Source: Asterella californica (lineage: Eukaryota; Streptophyta; Marchantiopsida; Marchantiales; Aytoniaceae). Taken from it: a stretch of 64,000 bases of DNA. The DNA lies in assembly GCA_036924285.1 (NCBI GenBank), contig JAYKYS010000004.1:17082001-17146000 (forward strand). Reading direction: 5' to 3'. The position numbers were made by a program, and so were the translations under genes. Under the pieces are notes generated by a model. That model did not search any database and was not told where the DNA came from. It saw nothing but the letters and a program-made list of their open reading frames with translations. Of this stretch, positions 50,519 through 61,532 are shown in pieces. Position 1 is the first letter of the stretch. Every line of letters begins with the position of its first letter.

Positions 50519-53500
50519 CTAAGTAGATTCCACAGCGGCTTTTTCTGTAACTCTTTGGTTCTGCTTCCTTTTGTTCGGTGCTTCTTTGACATAACCATTC
50601 TCTTCCCCGTTATTTTCTGCTTGTTCTTGCTGCTTCTGTCTTCTCTTGGCGGCAAGACTCGCAGTTGAATGTAACCTTGGTTGCAAGGGCTTGGGTGCCC
50701 TCGTTACACTGTCAAAGCCGCGCACACAAACATAACCTGTACACGTGATACTTTACAGATTACAACCCTTGACAGAAGAAACCGACCTTATATCCGGAAC
50801 AAATCTTGACATCTTCTTTTCCTCTCACAGTAACTAACAACCAGTAAAATTTGAAAACAGGATAATGATAGCCAACATACCATACTGAAATGCGTTCCTT
50901 ATCTCGTCCACATTGAGACCTATCACAAAAAAGAAAAAACAGAAGAGCTTCAGAAATCGTACTGACATCACTAATAATCAAAGGCACATCCACCACAAAC
51001 CACGTGTTGATAATTCCAAGAGCAAAATACTTGAAGACTGGAACGCTGATACTTATAGACTGAAAGCTGAAAGCACCTTTGAAAATTGACGTGACGGAAG
51101 TTCCAAAGTATACGAATCTTCGTGTGAGATCCCACAGCAACCTTCTGGGCACATCGATAGGATTTATACTTGTCTCGTGATCTGCAAAAACCTGTTAAGA
51201 GATTCAAGAGGTTCAGATATTCTTCCTTAAGGATACGTATTCATATATATGTTTTCAGTGTAGAGATTCTGCGCACAGGTCTCCTTGATCAGTACCTCGT
51301 TAACCTGAAAGTAGGTGCCATTCAGGGGGAAACTCCCTCTATTTGCAGTCCGACAGGGCACCTGCAAGAGCGCAGGGTAAAACCTTCATATCTTGATATA
51401 CTTCTTCAAACGTGACATGTCTATGAGCGATATCAAGGAGTGAAGATCTATTTCAGATAATGCCCTTATCACCACAAATAGTGCCCATATGGTTATCCCA
51501 ACATGATGATAGATCAACTTACCAGAAGAGTGCCTCTTACTGTATCTTCCTTGTTGGGGAAAGTTTCCGGCACTTCGTGTTGCTGGGAATCATCATTTGA
51601 AGCCACATCCGTGTCAGGTGACTCTCCTGAACCAGCAGAACGTCAGTTTTGCATTTACTTTTATTCCCAACAAAATGAAACAACAGAGTGCATAAAGCTG
51701 CAATAACTGAAACAACCGAAAGTTATAATCGATGAAAGTTTGGCACTTCTGTAAACTTTTTACCTGGACCCCAAATGACTAGCAGCACAGGACAGGGATC
51801 ATCCTCAACCCTGGCACCAATCTGATGCACGACATAGCTTTGTAGTCAGAACCCCGCTTCCAACTAATGAACAAACACCAACAGAACTATGTGGGATAAT
51901 TGTCTGACATGACGAAACGACAGATCGCTTAGCTTATCTCCGATACGAGAACTTACTTCATCTCAAATTTCACTATCATGTACAGAACTCTACATGACTT
52001 TACTCGGACTAAATCAAGGGCATAGCCTACCCGCTCTATAAGAGGGTGATCATCCTTCAATTCGTATCTGCAACCAGAGACGACCGCTCCTTATCAGAAT
52101 ACATATATAACTGATCAATCATGAAAAAATTTACACATGAGATTTAGAGATGCTTACACATAATGGACAGTTCGTAGCCGACCCACATTCTTGAGCTTTG
52201 GAACAGGCTTTGCAGCTATACCAGGCGGCAGAATCACAAGAGCATGCGATGGCACTTCGTGAGGTCGCACAGAAACTGCAGGTAACGTCCCTTCTTTATG
52301 ACTGTCCATCAATTCCTCCTCACGAGCTTCTGAGGTCCTATCGGGGCTTTTTGGCTCTTCAATTATAGGAATTGAAAGGGTAGAATGCTGATTGACCTTC
52401 CCCATAAATTCTGGTGCTGCTGCTGGTAGAGCAAGCCTCTCAGGATGTGAGGTGCTAGGCTCACAATGTGCGGTGGAGGTTAATTCTAGTCTTCTGGATC
52501 TGCGTCAAGGATATCACATGACATCAGTGTCTGACGTTGGGAGTATGTTTGTCACTGCAGCGGAGAGAAAGTATCAGTGGGTGTCTCACCAGTGTAGTGA
52601 TGACAAACTTATTACCTGGACACGGAATCGGCATAGTGTTTACAGTCATTTCGCAGGGGACAAGCATTGCAATTGGGATCCCTCTTGGTGCAGAAAACCT
52701 AATTACCGAAACAAGGATTACAAACCGAAACAAGGATTAGAAAACAAAATCTGGAAGACATCCTATAATATACCTTTTCGAAGCAATTTTCAAGGCCTTA
52801 GAACTCAACGAACATATCACAAAAGAGCACAACGAACATATCACGTAAAGAGTCTAAACCTGTGGTAATCGATTGACCAACCAATAGTGCAGCATATCCT
52901 AGGAGGAAGAAAATACCTTGCCAAAGGTAATCATTTGATAGTGTAGCTCATACCTGCAAAACGAAATATAAGAGAAAGGAATCTAAAGTTTGTGCCCACT
53001 TATTATTTACTCTCCTTCTCACTTTGTCTCCATAATTCCACCTTAGACTAAGGTCTCCCCGAGGGGGCCTCATACATGTCAGACGCAAACACTGCATATC
53101 GCGTCAAGGAGAAAAACGTTCAAGAAACATACAGAGTCAGCTGGTCCAATGTGCATAATCTTGGCCAAAGGTACTTCTGAATGTTTTCTTGAACTGGGTA
53201 CCTGTTGCGGACAATAACCGTAACAAGTGATAATCCAATATGATCAAGTCTCTCCAGAATACATCCAAATAGTCGCTATAGTGTGAACACTAACCGGCTA
53301 GACACCTATTTGAATCGAATGAGGTGGATTATCGGAAGGAGAAACTGTCAAATTAACTGTTCGAAGGATAACAACAAACATTTCATGAGACATCCAAATA
53401 GTTCACAATGAGCTCAGAATCTTACGTCTCCAATTCACTCAGCAATTTTACTTCGGGGAGTGGTTCAATTGGCACCCATCCCAGTCTAACACAGATCCGG

Positions 53501-56500
53501 CCAACATTGGTATCCACCTACAAGAAATTCCCATGCCATCAGCTTGGACAGTGCTAAAAATTTTAATCGACAGTGCTAAAAGTTAAATCAATATTTCTGT
53601 AAAGAAAACTGGACAAGAAACAGAAGAATAGAGAATACTTACTGGAAAGGCTAAATGGTGAAGAGTTAGAAGTCTAACACACTCTGCACTCTTCAGGCCC
53701 AATCCATGTATGCTCAGCAAAAATTTCCTGCATCATAAAGGTATGGAGGTATAACTCGGTCTATGTGGATAGCAGCGAAATGCAGGAACTACCCAAATAC
53801 GCAGACGGTGCTAAGAATCCAGAGAAGTACATAGCAAGCAGAATGAAGAAGTGGTGTACGCTAAAATTGTGAATCATTTAGCGGAAAATTGTTAACCTGG
53901 GCAGAAAGTTGGGAATGAGTAGCAAAGTTCCTGGCCCATATAGAGAGAGATAAATATATCATCGCACATTTCCAAGAACAGAGAAGAAGAATGGTATGGA
54001 AAAAGAATATAGATAACCTGGATACAGGACACAGGATGGAACGCATACTGAGCTATGCGTACGATCTTCCAAAGGCGTCAGAAGACCGAGGTCTAGAACT
54101 GAGTATACATTCATGAAGAGTAGGAGAATCGTCAATCCAGGGGCGCAAGAACGGAACAGACCGAATGAATGTAGTAAAAGCTCTTAGTGCCGTAAACGAT
54201 TCCGTAGTATCTGAAGGCTACTACATGTGCCTAGAACAATAAGTGAACGAGAAAGTGCCTTGAAAGAGGAAGCATACACTGAGCGAATGTAATGAACAGA
54301 AACATGAATGAATGAAATTAACGATAAACACGATAAACATAGAAGGTACCTGTTATGACCCAACATCAACAACAATAATGAATGACAATACTTGAAAACC
54401 TATCACCTTAGACAGCTATGGTACCATGAGAACAGAGAACACAACCATGACGTACTTCGCTTGCTCGGGCGGAATGGTTCTTAACCACTCCAGACTCAAA
54501 CTCCCATGGTAAGTCTGTACTCGATTAAGGAAACCCTGCCAAAGCAAACAGAACAGACATACGTAAATCCAATACCTCCTTCGAGATTCTGACAAAGAAA
54601 TTAAGAAGATTCTGACAAAGAAATCCCTGACTGAATCTCGTACGGTGTTTGAATGAATGGGGACATGGGAAAACTAACCTTAATTCTTCCTGCAAGCATG
54701 TTGTTCATTCCTCTTTCTTTGATCACACTGGCAATCTGATCCACATCAATATCCCGAACTGCTCCCCAATCGACTGCATCTTCCACTAAACTTTGAGAAG
54801 CTCCATTGGACGATTGTTCTGCGAAGGACTTCCGCACTTCCTCCCAATCGACTTTATCCTTACTTTTTGTCTTACTTTGTTCCAACTTGGCCCTCTCTGA
54901 GCCAGTTAGACCAATATAAGAAATTTTCACCTTCTCTTCCACAGAGGAAACACTATCAGAAGGAAGCTGAACCGCAACTGTGCTCTGAAGGTGATCAATC
55001 AAGGGACTTTCAACCCTACATTCTTCAGGGGCGTCACGGATCGAGGAATTGTTATCTTCAACATCTTGCGGGAGACTGGACTCTACTGGGTTCTCATCTT
55101 CAAGATCATCCCGTATTTTAAACTTCCCTGGACTCGTATCTTGTACCTCAGTACAACTAGTATGATCAATCTGATCCTGGCTTTCCATGTGAGTCTGACC
55201 ACTTTGTATAGAGCGCAATGGATCCCAGAACTCTATGTGTTCTTTCTCCAGCTCTTCAACAGTGGATGGGACTCCAGCAACGGAAGGTTCTTCAACTGTG
55301 TAGGGGACATCAGTTGTGGTTGTGGTTGGTTCCTCAACGACATAATCCTTATGATCAGCATGTCTCGTTCTCAAGGGTGTGGCAACAGTGTAGCTTTCCT
55401 CTGGCTCAAAAGTCTCTTCAACTCTTACTTCTGTGAAGATGTTCTCTCTGGAAGAGGCAGAAACAGGAAATCTGGCAGCTAGCAACATGAAGGCAGAGCT
55501 GCAAGCACACCATTGTAAGTTAGCGCAGGTTGCACTTACACTCTTTGCTGCTCTCAAAGATATAAAAGAAATAGTTGGGGAAATGAAACGAAAACCGAAG
55601 CTCTTATGGTATAACCTCAGAGCGTCACCTGGACAGATGATCTGACACATTTTGCGTAAGAAAGGCACCCACAACGGAATCAATGACGGAACCCTTCCAT
55701 TTTGAGAACCGTCTATTACCTGTATCAGAAGTTCGTTAGCCTTTGCATCAGCGGGTAAGGATGCGCTCCTAGTTCTAGTGTACTAGATATCCTGAAAGAT
55801 ACGTGAGTTCATGACCTCTGGGAGAAGACTCTAATGCGCATGTGAAATTAGTCTTGTACATTACCTATCGTCGTTATGTACCTATTTCACCAGAGATATA
55901 TAGAGTCAGACACTTAACACAATAAGAGAACCAAAAGATAAACTCACATGACATGAGCATGAGTGTTAGTTAACACACCTTGTACTTCGTGCATAACTTG
56001 TATAAACTTATCAGCTCTTAGCTTAAACACGAACCTCTCCTTTGCCCACTTCTCTGCAGTCGCTTCATCACTTTTGTCTTCATAACATGGACCATGAGCC
56101 ATGACAAGCTTCCACCACTGCAGATCGTCAGCTCCTAGCTGAACCTTGGGCTTGAACGGCTTCAGTCGTGGTCTTGCATATGGCACAATAGCTCTTTGTG
56201 CACTGCAATGTAATACAATTGCCGTACTCGCCTCGTCGGTGAGTTTAAGGTCTGCAAGTCCCATAGCAACACCATGGATTGCTCGGATCGACTCACCTTC
56301 CAGAGTCTGAACTGAGAGTCTGCTGCTCTTTCTCAAACGGGCAGCTGCTCTCATCCTCCAAGGTTTGCAAATACTTTCTAATGAGTCCTCTCGCTGGAGC
56401 GGTTCGGGAACTCCCATTTCTGCCTGCTCTTCATAGGACCCGGAACCTGGGTAAACATTTTGCTGCCCCATCTCAGCATCTTGTGAGTCAGTGTTCTTTG

Positions 56501-57938
56501 TCCTCTTGGGCTTAGTGCTCTGTGCCTTCCTCGCAGTAGAAGCCTTCTCAGGCTTGGGGACGCGAACAGGCTTGGTCACATCTTTCAAAACCCTCGGTCT
56601 CGGATGCTTCTTTCTTGATATCTTTTCATTTGGATCTGGTGGTTTCTCAGCGAGACAAACTGGAGGCTCATCACTGCTCGGTGAAGGAGGCTTGTTTAGG
56701 TCAATGGAACTATTTTGCTTTTTTCTCCTACTACGGGACTTCAAAGCCGGAAAGAAATCTACACTTTTCAGCGCTGCACCTTCGCTACCACAGCCAGCAG
56801 ATAGAATGTCTTCGTCGTCACTGTAGAGAAACTCCTGCTCCGTACGCATCCGCACTTTTAACTTTCCCCTGGGTTTTTTCGCAATGCTGAACTTCACAGG
56901 GGTGGAAGGATCAAACTCGGAGATCACACCCTCTAGATATTCATCAGAATGTTGTTGCTTGAAAGCGTCCTCTACGATATGAACCCCGTTCGGATACCCC
57001 GTTCCATACTCACCCCTATTAGCCGATAGTCCATTCCTGCCGAGCAATGGGTCACAGTCTGCAACGGCCCTATCAATTTGGTTACCGTCATGCCCAGATT
57101 CCAAATTTGGGCATGCCCACTCCCCAGCCTGAACCTGAAACTTCTCCGATGCAGCGGGTGACTGAATAGCAGCAGCAGGAGTTGCAAGAACCGTCTGCTC
57201 TGTATTAAAGAGCTCCCTCCGTAGCGGAATGACCACCTTAATTTCACCTGAATCTGTGTCTAACATCCGTGCTGTCGCTGGAGACTTGGGTTCCACCATA
57301 CACTCCTGAGCAGAACCTAGATTTCCGTGTGGACGGTGAACATCACTGAGAGCATGAAGTGATTTCCTTTTCTGGGGTCTTTTCTGTCTATCAGGGACGG
57401 GTGTTACTGGCCCTGCAGGGACTTGTGGGGAAGTCTTCGACCACGTTTCCATGCGTGCCACCATTGGGGTACTCTCATTCCTAATCATCTTTGGTGTAGA
57501 TGAATTTCCTTTACTGTTTAGTGGCGGTGTAGAATATGGAGTTTGCGTTCTCCTCTGTTTTGGAACTTTCCTGACAGGGTGTTGTTCAGGGTCCTCGTTT
57601 GCTGGAGTGATTAAGCTATTCCCCTCAAACGCTTTAGGACTAACGGGACCTTTCCTGACCTTCTTCACGCCCCACTTCAAGATTTCTGAGCTGCCTCTTT
57701 TAGTTTTGGTTTCGCCACACTTCTCGACTCCACCTCCGCTGGGATTGCTCGAAGTGGGCGTCCCATAGAGCAATTGAGCAGACGAAGTCCTTAACCCATC
57801 CGCATCTGTGTCGTTTGTATCAGAGCAAGCAACTATCTGGTCCGGAGAAAGAAGCTGAAGCTCCGCCCTCTGGCATTTGGTTGAGCCTTCGGTGGGCGAT
57901 CGGCTATCAAGCCGCCGCTGTGGTCGCCTTGTCTGAAC
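50519..57938 (-). CDS. DML: DEMETER/ROS1-like 5-methylcytosine DNA glycosylase, at least 17 exons
   Basis: Removes 5-methylcytosine from DNA by base excision (bifunctional HhH-GPD glycosylase/lyase), a nuclear enzyme of active demethylation. Exons: 57938-55979, 55719-55629, 55498-54679, 54535-54456, 53727-53643, 53517-53426, 53201-53133, 52953-52917, 52698-52616, 52499-52158, 52067-52031, 51821-51764, 51626-51523, 51361-51296, 51191-51077, 50919-50881, 50736-50519. All joins are GT-AG and in phase. Landmarks: KWKGSVIDSVVGAFLTQNVS (exon 2); catalytic Lys in GLGLKSAECVRLL (53691-53693) and Asp in FPVDTNVGR (53512-53514), 18 residues apart as in DME; 4Fe-4S cysteines CX6CX2CX5C (52642-52692); C-terminal RRM-like domain (GSFPLNGTYFQVNE, FGTSVTSIFKG, YVCVRGFD). 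The permuted CXXC unit is absent. The first exon has no suitable in-frame ATG and follows TGACAG, so an upstream start exon is missing from this model. Over 1,400 residues are covered. Confidence 0.93.
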
Positions 57939-59300
57939 CTGTCACAGTGCGCACAAGACATCAATTGTCTCCAGTGTACAACACTGCTACCATCTTCTTG
58001 TCAGGAGCTTTCGGACGTCACCTCTAACTCTACGGATTTGATTTGTAAGAACGCCGAAAGAGACATTAAACGATAAGACAACCTACACGCCTGGCAACCA
58101 CCAGGATCCAGCAACTATTTATCATCGATAGCTTTCAGCGGCCAACTAATGTGACCCTGTACCTTGTGCGTTGAGAGTCCATGTCAGAGGCATAACAGAG
58201 ACAGGAATAACTAGAAATTTTTACAGCTCGCACCAGTTCCATAATTTTTGCGTTCCTAGAACGAACAAGGTTCGTTCAGCGTTTAATTGACTTCTAAATA
58301 AAGCTCAAGAATTTCTCTCTCTCTGACGAAACCATTTACACAGAGAGGACTAACGTCCCAATCAAACGTGGTATGAACGAGTGGAGCATTTCTAATGCGT
58401 CATGGAGCAGCGGGCAGAAGGATGGGAGAAAAGGACGACGAATGGTGCAAGATGCATGCCTCAGGACTTTCCATGGTTTGCTAGCATGAGACGGACGGAA
58501 CTCCTGATTTTCCTTCAATCAGCTCAAACTGCTACTCCTCCTGTGGTCCCGTCTGCGTCGCCAACCCTCTCATCCAGGCCTTGAAACTATGTTGCCCAAT
58601 TGAGCTGTGGGTCCCACTCGGTCATCGTCTCCTCGTCTCATGCATTTTTGCTGATCCGAACGAACGAAAGATCTGAATCCTTCGTTCTCTGTCGTGCTAA
58701 GCTAATCAGCGTGGGTTTGTGTGTTTAAGCGTATCTTTCACATGGCAAATTAGAGCGGAGCCCATTGCCACAGCACTTCCCTTCCGTCGTCTGCCCATTG
58801 ACCGCTACATAGCGAAACACAACATACAGCTTTGTCGTGGCTGCAGCCTTCCGGTCGATAAAAGATGAAAGATTTAATTCCTTTGCTGCAGAGGTTTGAC
58901 TCCATGGGCTAAAATGCTGAGCAGCGGCACACGATGAACGCCCTCCCACAGAAACTGTAGTCCGGCATACACGACACAGCACCAAAAGCAGAGCAGGGAA
59001 GTCCCACACGCAACCCGACACCACCCGTCACCGCCAACCTTCGTCTTGTCAGGAGCCCGTCACCTTCGCGTGCAAACCTGTCAGGCAAGATTAATTTGTC
59101 ACAATCTGGCCTTCAACGTCAACATCATTCCGTCAAGCTCCCAAGTCACGTCATAATTATGCCGTCAACTTCCCAGCAGCAATAGTTGCGAATTCTTCAC
59201 GTCACGAGAACGTTTGAGTCCAAGATGATTTCTAGGTCAACGGAAAGAGTCCCAAATATAGCAAGATAGCAGTAAAGTATGACAACGATTGAAGATCTAT
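57939..59300 (-). promoter_or_regulatory. 5' region of the glycosylase gene, probably with a missing first exon
   Basis: The glycosylase frame is open up to a stop at 57942-57944, next to a plausible CAG acceptor at 57939-57941. The initiating ATG should therefore lie in an exon within this stretch, which I could not place with confidence. Composition is genic, with pyrimidine-rich parts and several GTCACG/CGTCAC words near 59028-59160. No core promoter element was fixed. Confidence 0.4.
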
Positions 59301-60285
59301 CGGTTACGGTTAATACGGTTCATTCGCGCGTGATGAGGAAGTCTCTGTCAGTGAAGTATATACTTTGCACGGAGCGGTTTTCCTCAAAATCTAGATCTTA
59401 ATTGCGACTCAAAGCAGTACTAATGCCAAGTAACGGCATCTCGGAAACTATAGACTTGCTTCTTGAAACCATCTCGTTTACTTAACTTATGACGCCAGAT
59501 ACGTTTCGTTTCAAGGGGAATCATTACATTCTTATGACTAAAAGAACTGGACTTTCACTCATAAAGAGTATCGACCGGGAGAAAACATCGAAACCACAAA
59601 CGTATTGCGCAGAATTTCCGATCAAAGCCGCGTCGCGGCATCGCGGCATGCGCAAAGTAAATAACTCTAAACATAAACTGACATAAACTTATGTGAACTC
59701 TAATTTGAGAAGATCCCGAAAACCACAGGTTTATCAGGGGTCTCAAACATCGGTTGTAAAATAGAGTGATGTCCAAGGGTAGTAAGCATAAGATGTCAGA
59801 AAGTGTTGACAGTAGGGTCATTCCAAGCTCTCCCTGTGATGAAAATTACAGGATTCAGATGAAAAGACTGTAAGTCTAAAATGTCAACCATGTTAAGGAC
59901 TGCATAACGTCTGTAAACACCCTATTCCTAAATTTTCAACTGTGGTCAGAAAATAACATTTACGGGCATAGTTTTAGAACGTCCTGTGACTGTAAATTTT
60001 ACATACTAGTACGTAAAATTGTAAAAAGTTTTATTGTAGTTACAGGAATCCTTTACAGCATCGTATCGAGAAATTTCGTACTATAAATTTATGAAAAGAA
60101 ATATCACTATCGTCAATCTTTACTGACTACTTTACAGACAATTGTATGCAGGAGTTTTGACTTACATGTGTCTGACATTATAAGGACGATTGGCGACTTT
60201 AGAGCTACTGATAGCGAGGCTTAGCCTCGGTGTTCTTCCTTTTGGGCATTGGTTGTTTGGCCTTTCGGGTCCTTCTTTCCTTTGT

Positions 60286-60331
60286 AAATACCCAATCAAG
60301 CTTTACAAAAGAAAAGCTTGATTGGGTATTT
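60286..60331. repeat. 19-bp perfect hairpin upstream of the small ORF
   Basis: Arms 60286-60304 and 60313-60331 are exact reverse complements (AAATACCCAATCAAGCTTT) with an 8-base loop. A chance perfect stem of this length is improbable, so it is a genuine inverted duplication. Confidence 0.9.
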
Positions 60332-60572
60332 CCATCCGTTTGCTATTCATTGTGTCCCGTGTTTCACCTTTTCAGACTATCTATATCGGTGGTCTATAAG
60401 TTTAGACCCGGCAGCCATACAAATCTTTCTGGGAGATATGGAAGTGTGAAGTAAGAAACAGGGCAAAGGAAAGTCCACGTCTTTGCTGCATCTCATACAG
60501 TTTCCATACGACGAACGCAGAAACCAAAAGAGAGAGACAAAATCTGGTGTCTTGCCCCTCCACAGGAAGAGG

Positions 60573-60926
60573 ATGGAGGAGAATGATTCCAATCTCCTCG
60601 GTAAAAGTAAAACAGCTCGATTTGCAGAGCTCAAGGCACGAATTAGAGCGCGCAGAGGAGAATATAAGCAATACCTCAAAATGGTGAACGAGGCGTCCAC
60701 CAAATACTACAGGAAGGTGCTAAAGAGTCACCATCAGACTATGTTACCTAGCAAGCTCTTCAAGTCCAGAGGCTTCGACTCTGTCGCACCAAAGAACTAT
60801 CTACGCACTGGAAGAGACGTTGAACCAGATCAAGAAGGAAGCGCAGCGAGGCTCGGAGTGCTGAAGACCGGAGTGCTGAAGACCGAAGTGCTTCCTGACG
60901 AGCATTTTAGTATCATAAGAGAGTGA
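60573..60926 (+). CDS. Hypothetical 117-residue basic protein
   Basis: From ATG 60573 the frame runs 117 codons to a stop at 60926. It begins MEENDSNLLGKSK and has a Lys/Arg-rich, probably helical stretch (ELKARIRARRGEYKQYLKMV) that could form a coiled coil or bind nucleic acid. Near the end is a short duplication, GVLKTGVLKTEVL, from a 15-base direct repeat. No family is recognised. The frame stays open about 90 bases upstream, but without another ATG. It could be a real small gene, an exon of a larger gene, or a chance ORF. Its position between two long hairpins is notable. Confidence 0.35.
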   Translation: MEENDSNLLGKSKTARFAELKARIRARRGEYKQYLKMVNEASTKYYRKVLKSHHQTMLPSKLFKSRGFDSVAPKNYLRTGRDVEPDQEGSAARLGVLKTGVLKTEVLPDEHFSIIRE

Positions 60927-60955
60927 CATGTACAAAATCCGAGTGTTACAATTGC

Positions 60956-60996
60956 AAATGCATAGCTTGGCAATGTTATTGCCAAGCTATGCATTT
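60956..60996. repeat. 18-bp perfect hairpin just downstream of the small ORF
   Basis: Arms 60956-60973 and 60979-60996 (AAATGCATAGCTTGGCAA) are exact reverse complements with a 5-base loop. It lies 30 bases past the stop of the ORF at 60573-60926. It could stabilise a transcript end or mark an old transposon junction. Confidence 0.9.
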
Positions 60997-61512
60997 GTCT
61001 CAGAATCATGTTATAGTAAACGACAAAAATTTTATCGTTTTCTATTAACGATATTTATTTCTCTATTTCACTTTGTTTTTTGATTTTTGTCTTATTTTGA
61101 ATTTTACAAAATCATCCATTAATTATGCATCTCGGCCCGTGACGTCAGTATTTCAAATTTTTTTCCACTCTGTGCTTTTGAATACGGTTGCCTTGCACGG
61201 ACTGAGCTCTCCGGCAAGAAGACTCTACTCATAACACATATCTTTTTTTTAAGCATGCATAGTCATCCTCTTCTGAGTTCGAAAGAAAAAAAATGCATGT
61301 CCGTTTAATTTAATACCTAATCCTTCTGGCAGGTATTAAATTATACGCTTGATTAAAACGATATATTCATGAGTACAATACCCCGAACTTGTACTTTTTG
61401 AAGCGCGAGGATCCAGTTTACACTTATGAGTTTTTGTCTGCTCTCTCTGTGTTTCCAGGCATGAGTTAATAAATAATGTCTATAGGAAATTTTAATTATT
61501 TACATCTACTTA

Positions 61513-61532
61513 ATATATATATATATATATAT
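61513..61532. repeat. AT dinucleotide microsatellite
   Basis: About ten uninterrupted AT units within an AT-rich stretch. Confidence 0.9.

Noticed and set aside
54991..55482. Plus-strand 163-codon frame
   Set aside because: Antisense to the large third exon of the glycosylase gene, no family signal.
60956..60996. Hairpin considered as a microRNA precursor
   Set aside because: A 5-base loop and 18-bp stem are too short for a plant precursor that must release a 21-nt duplex.
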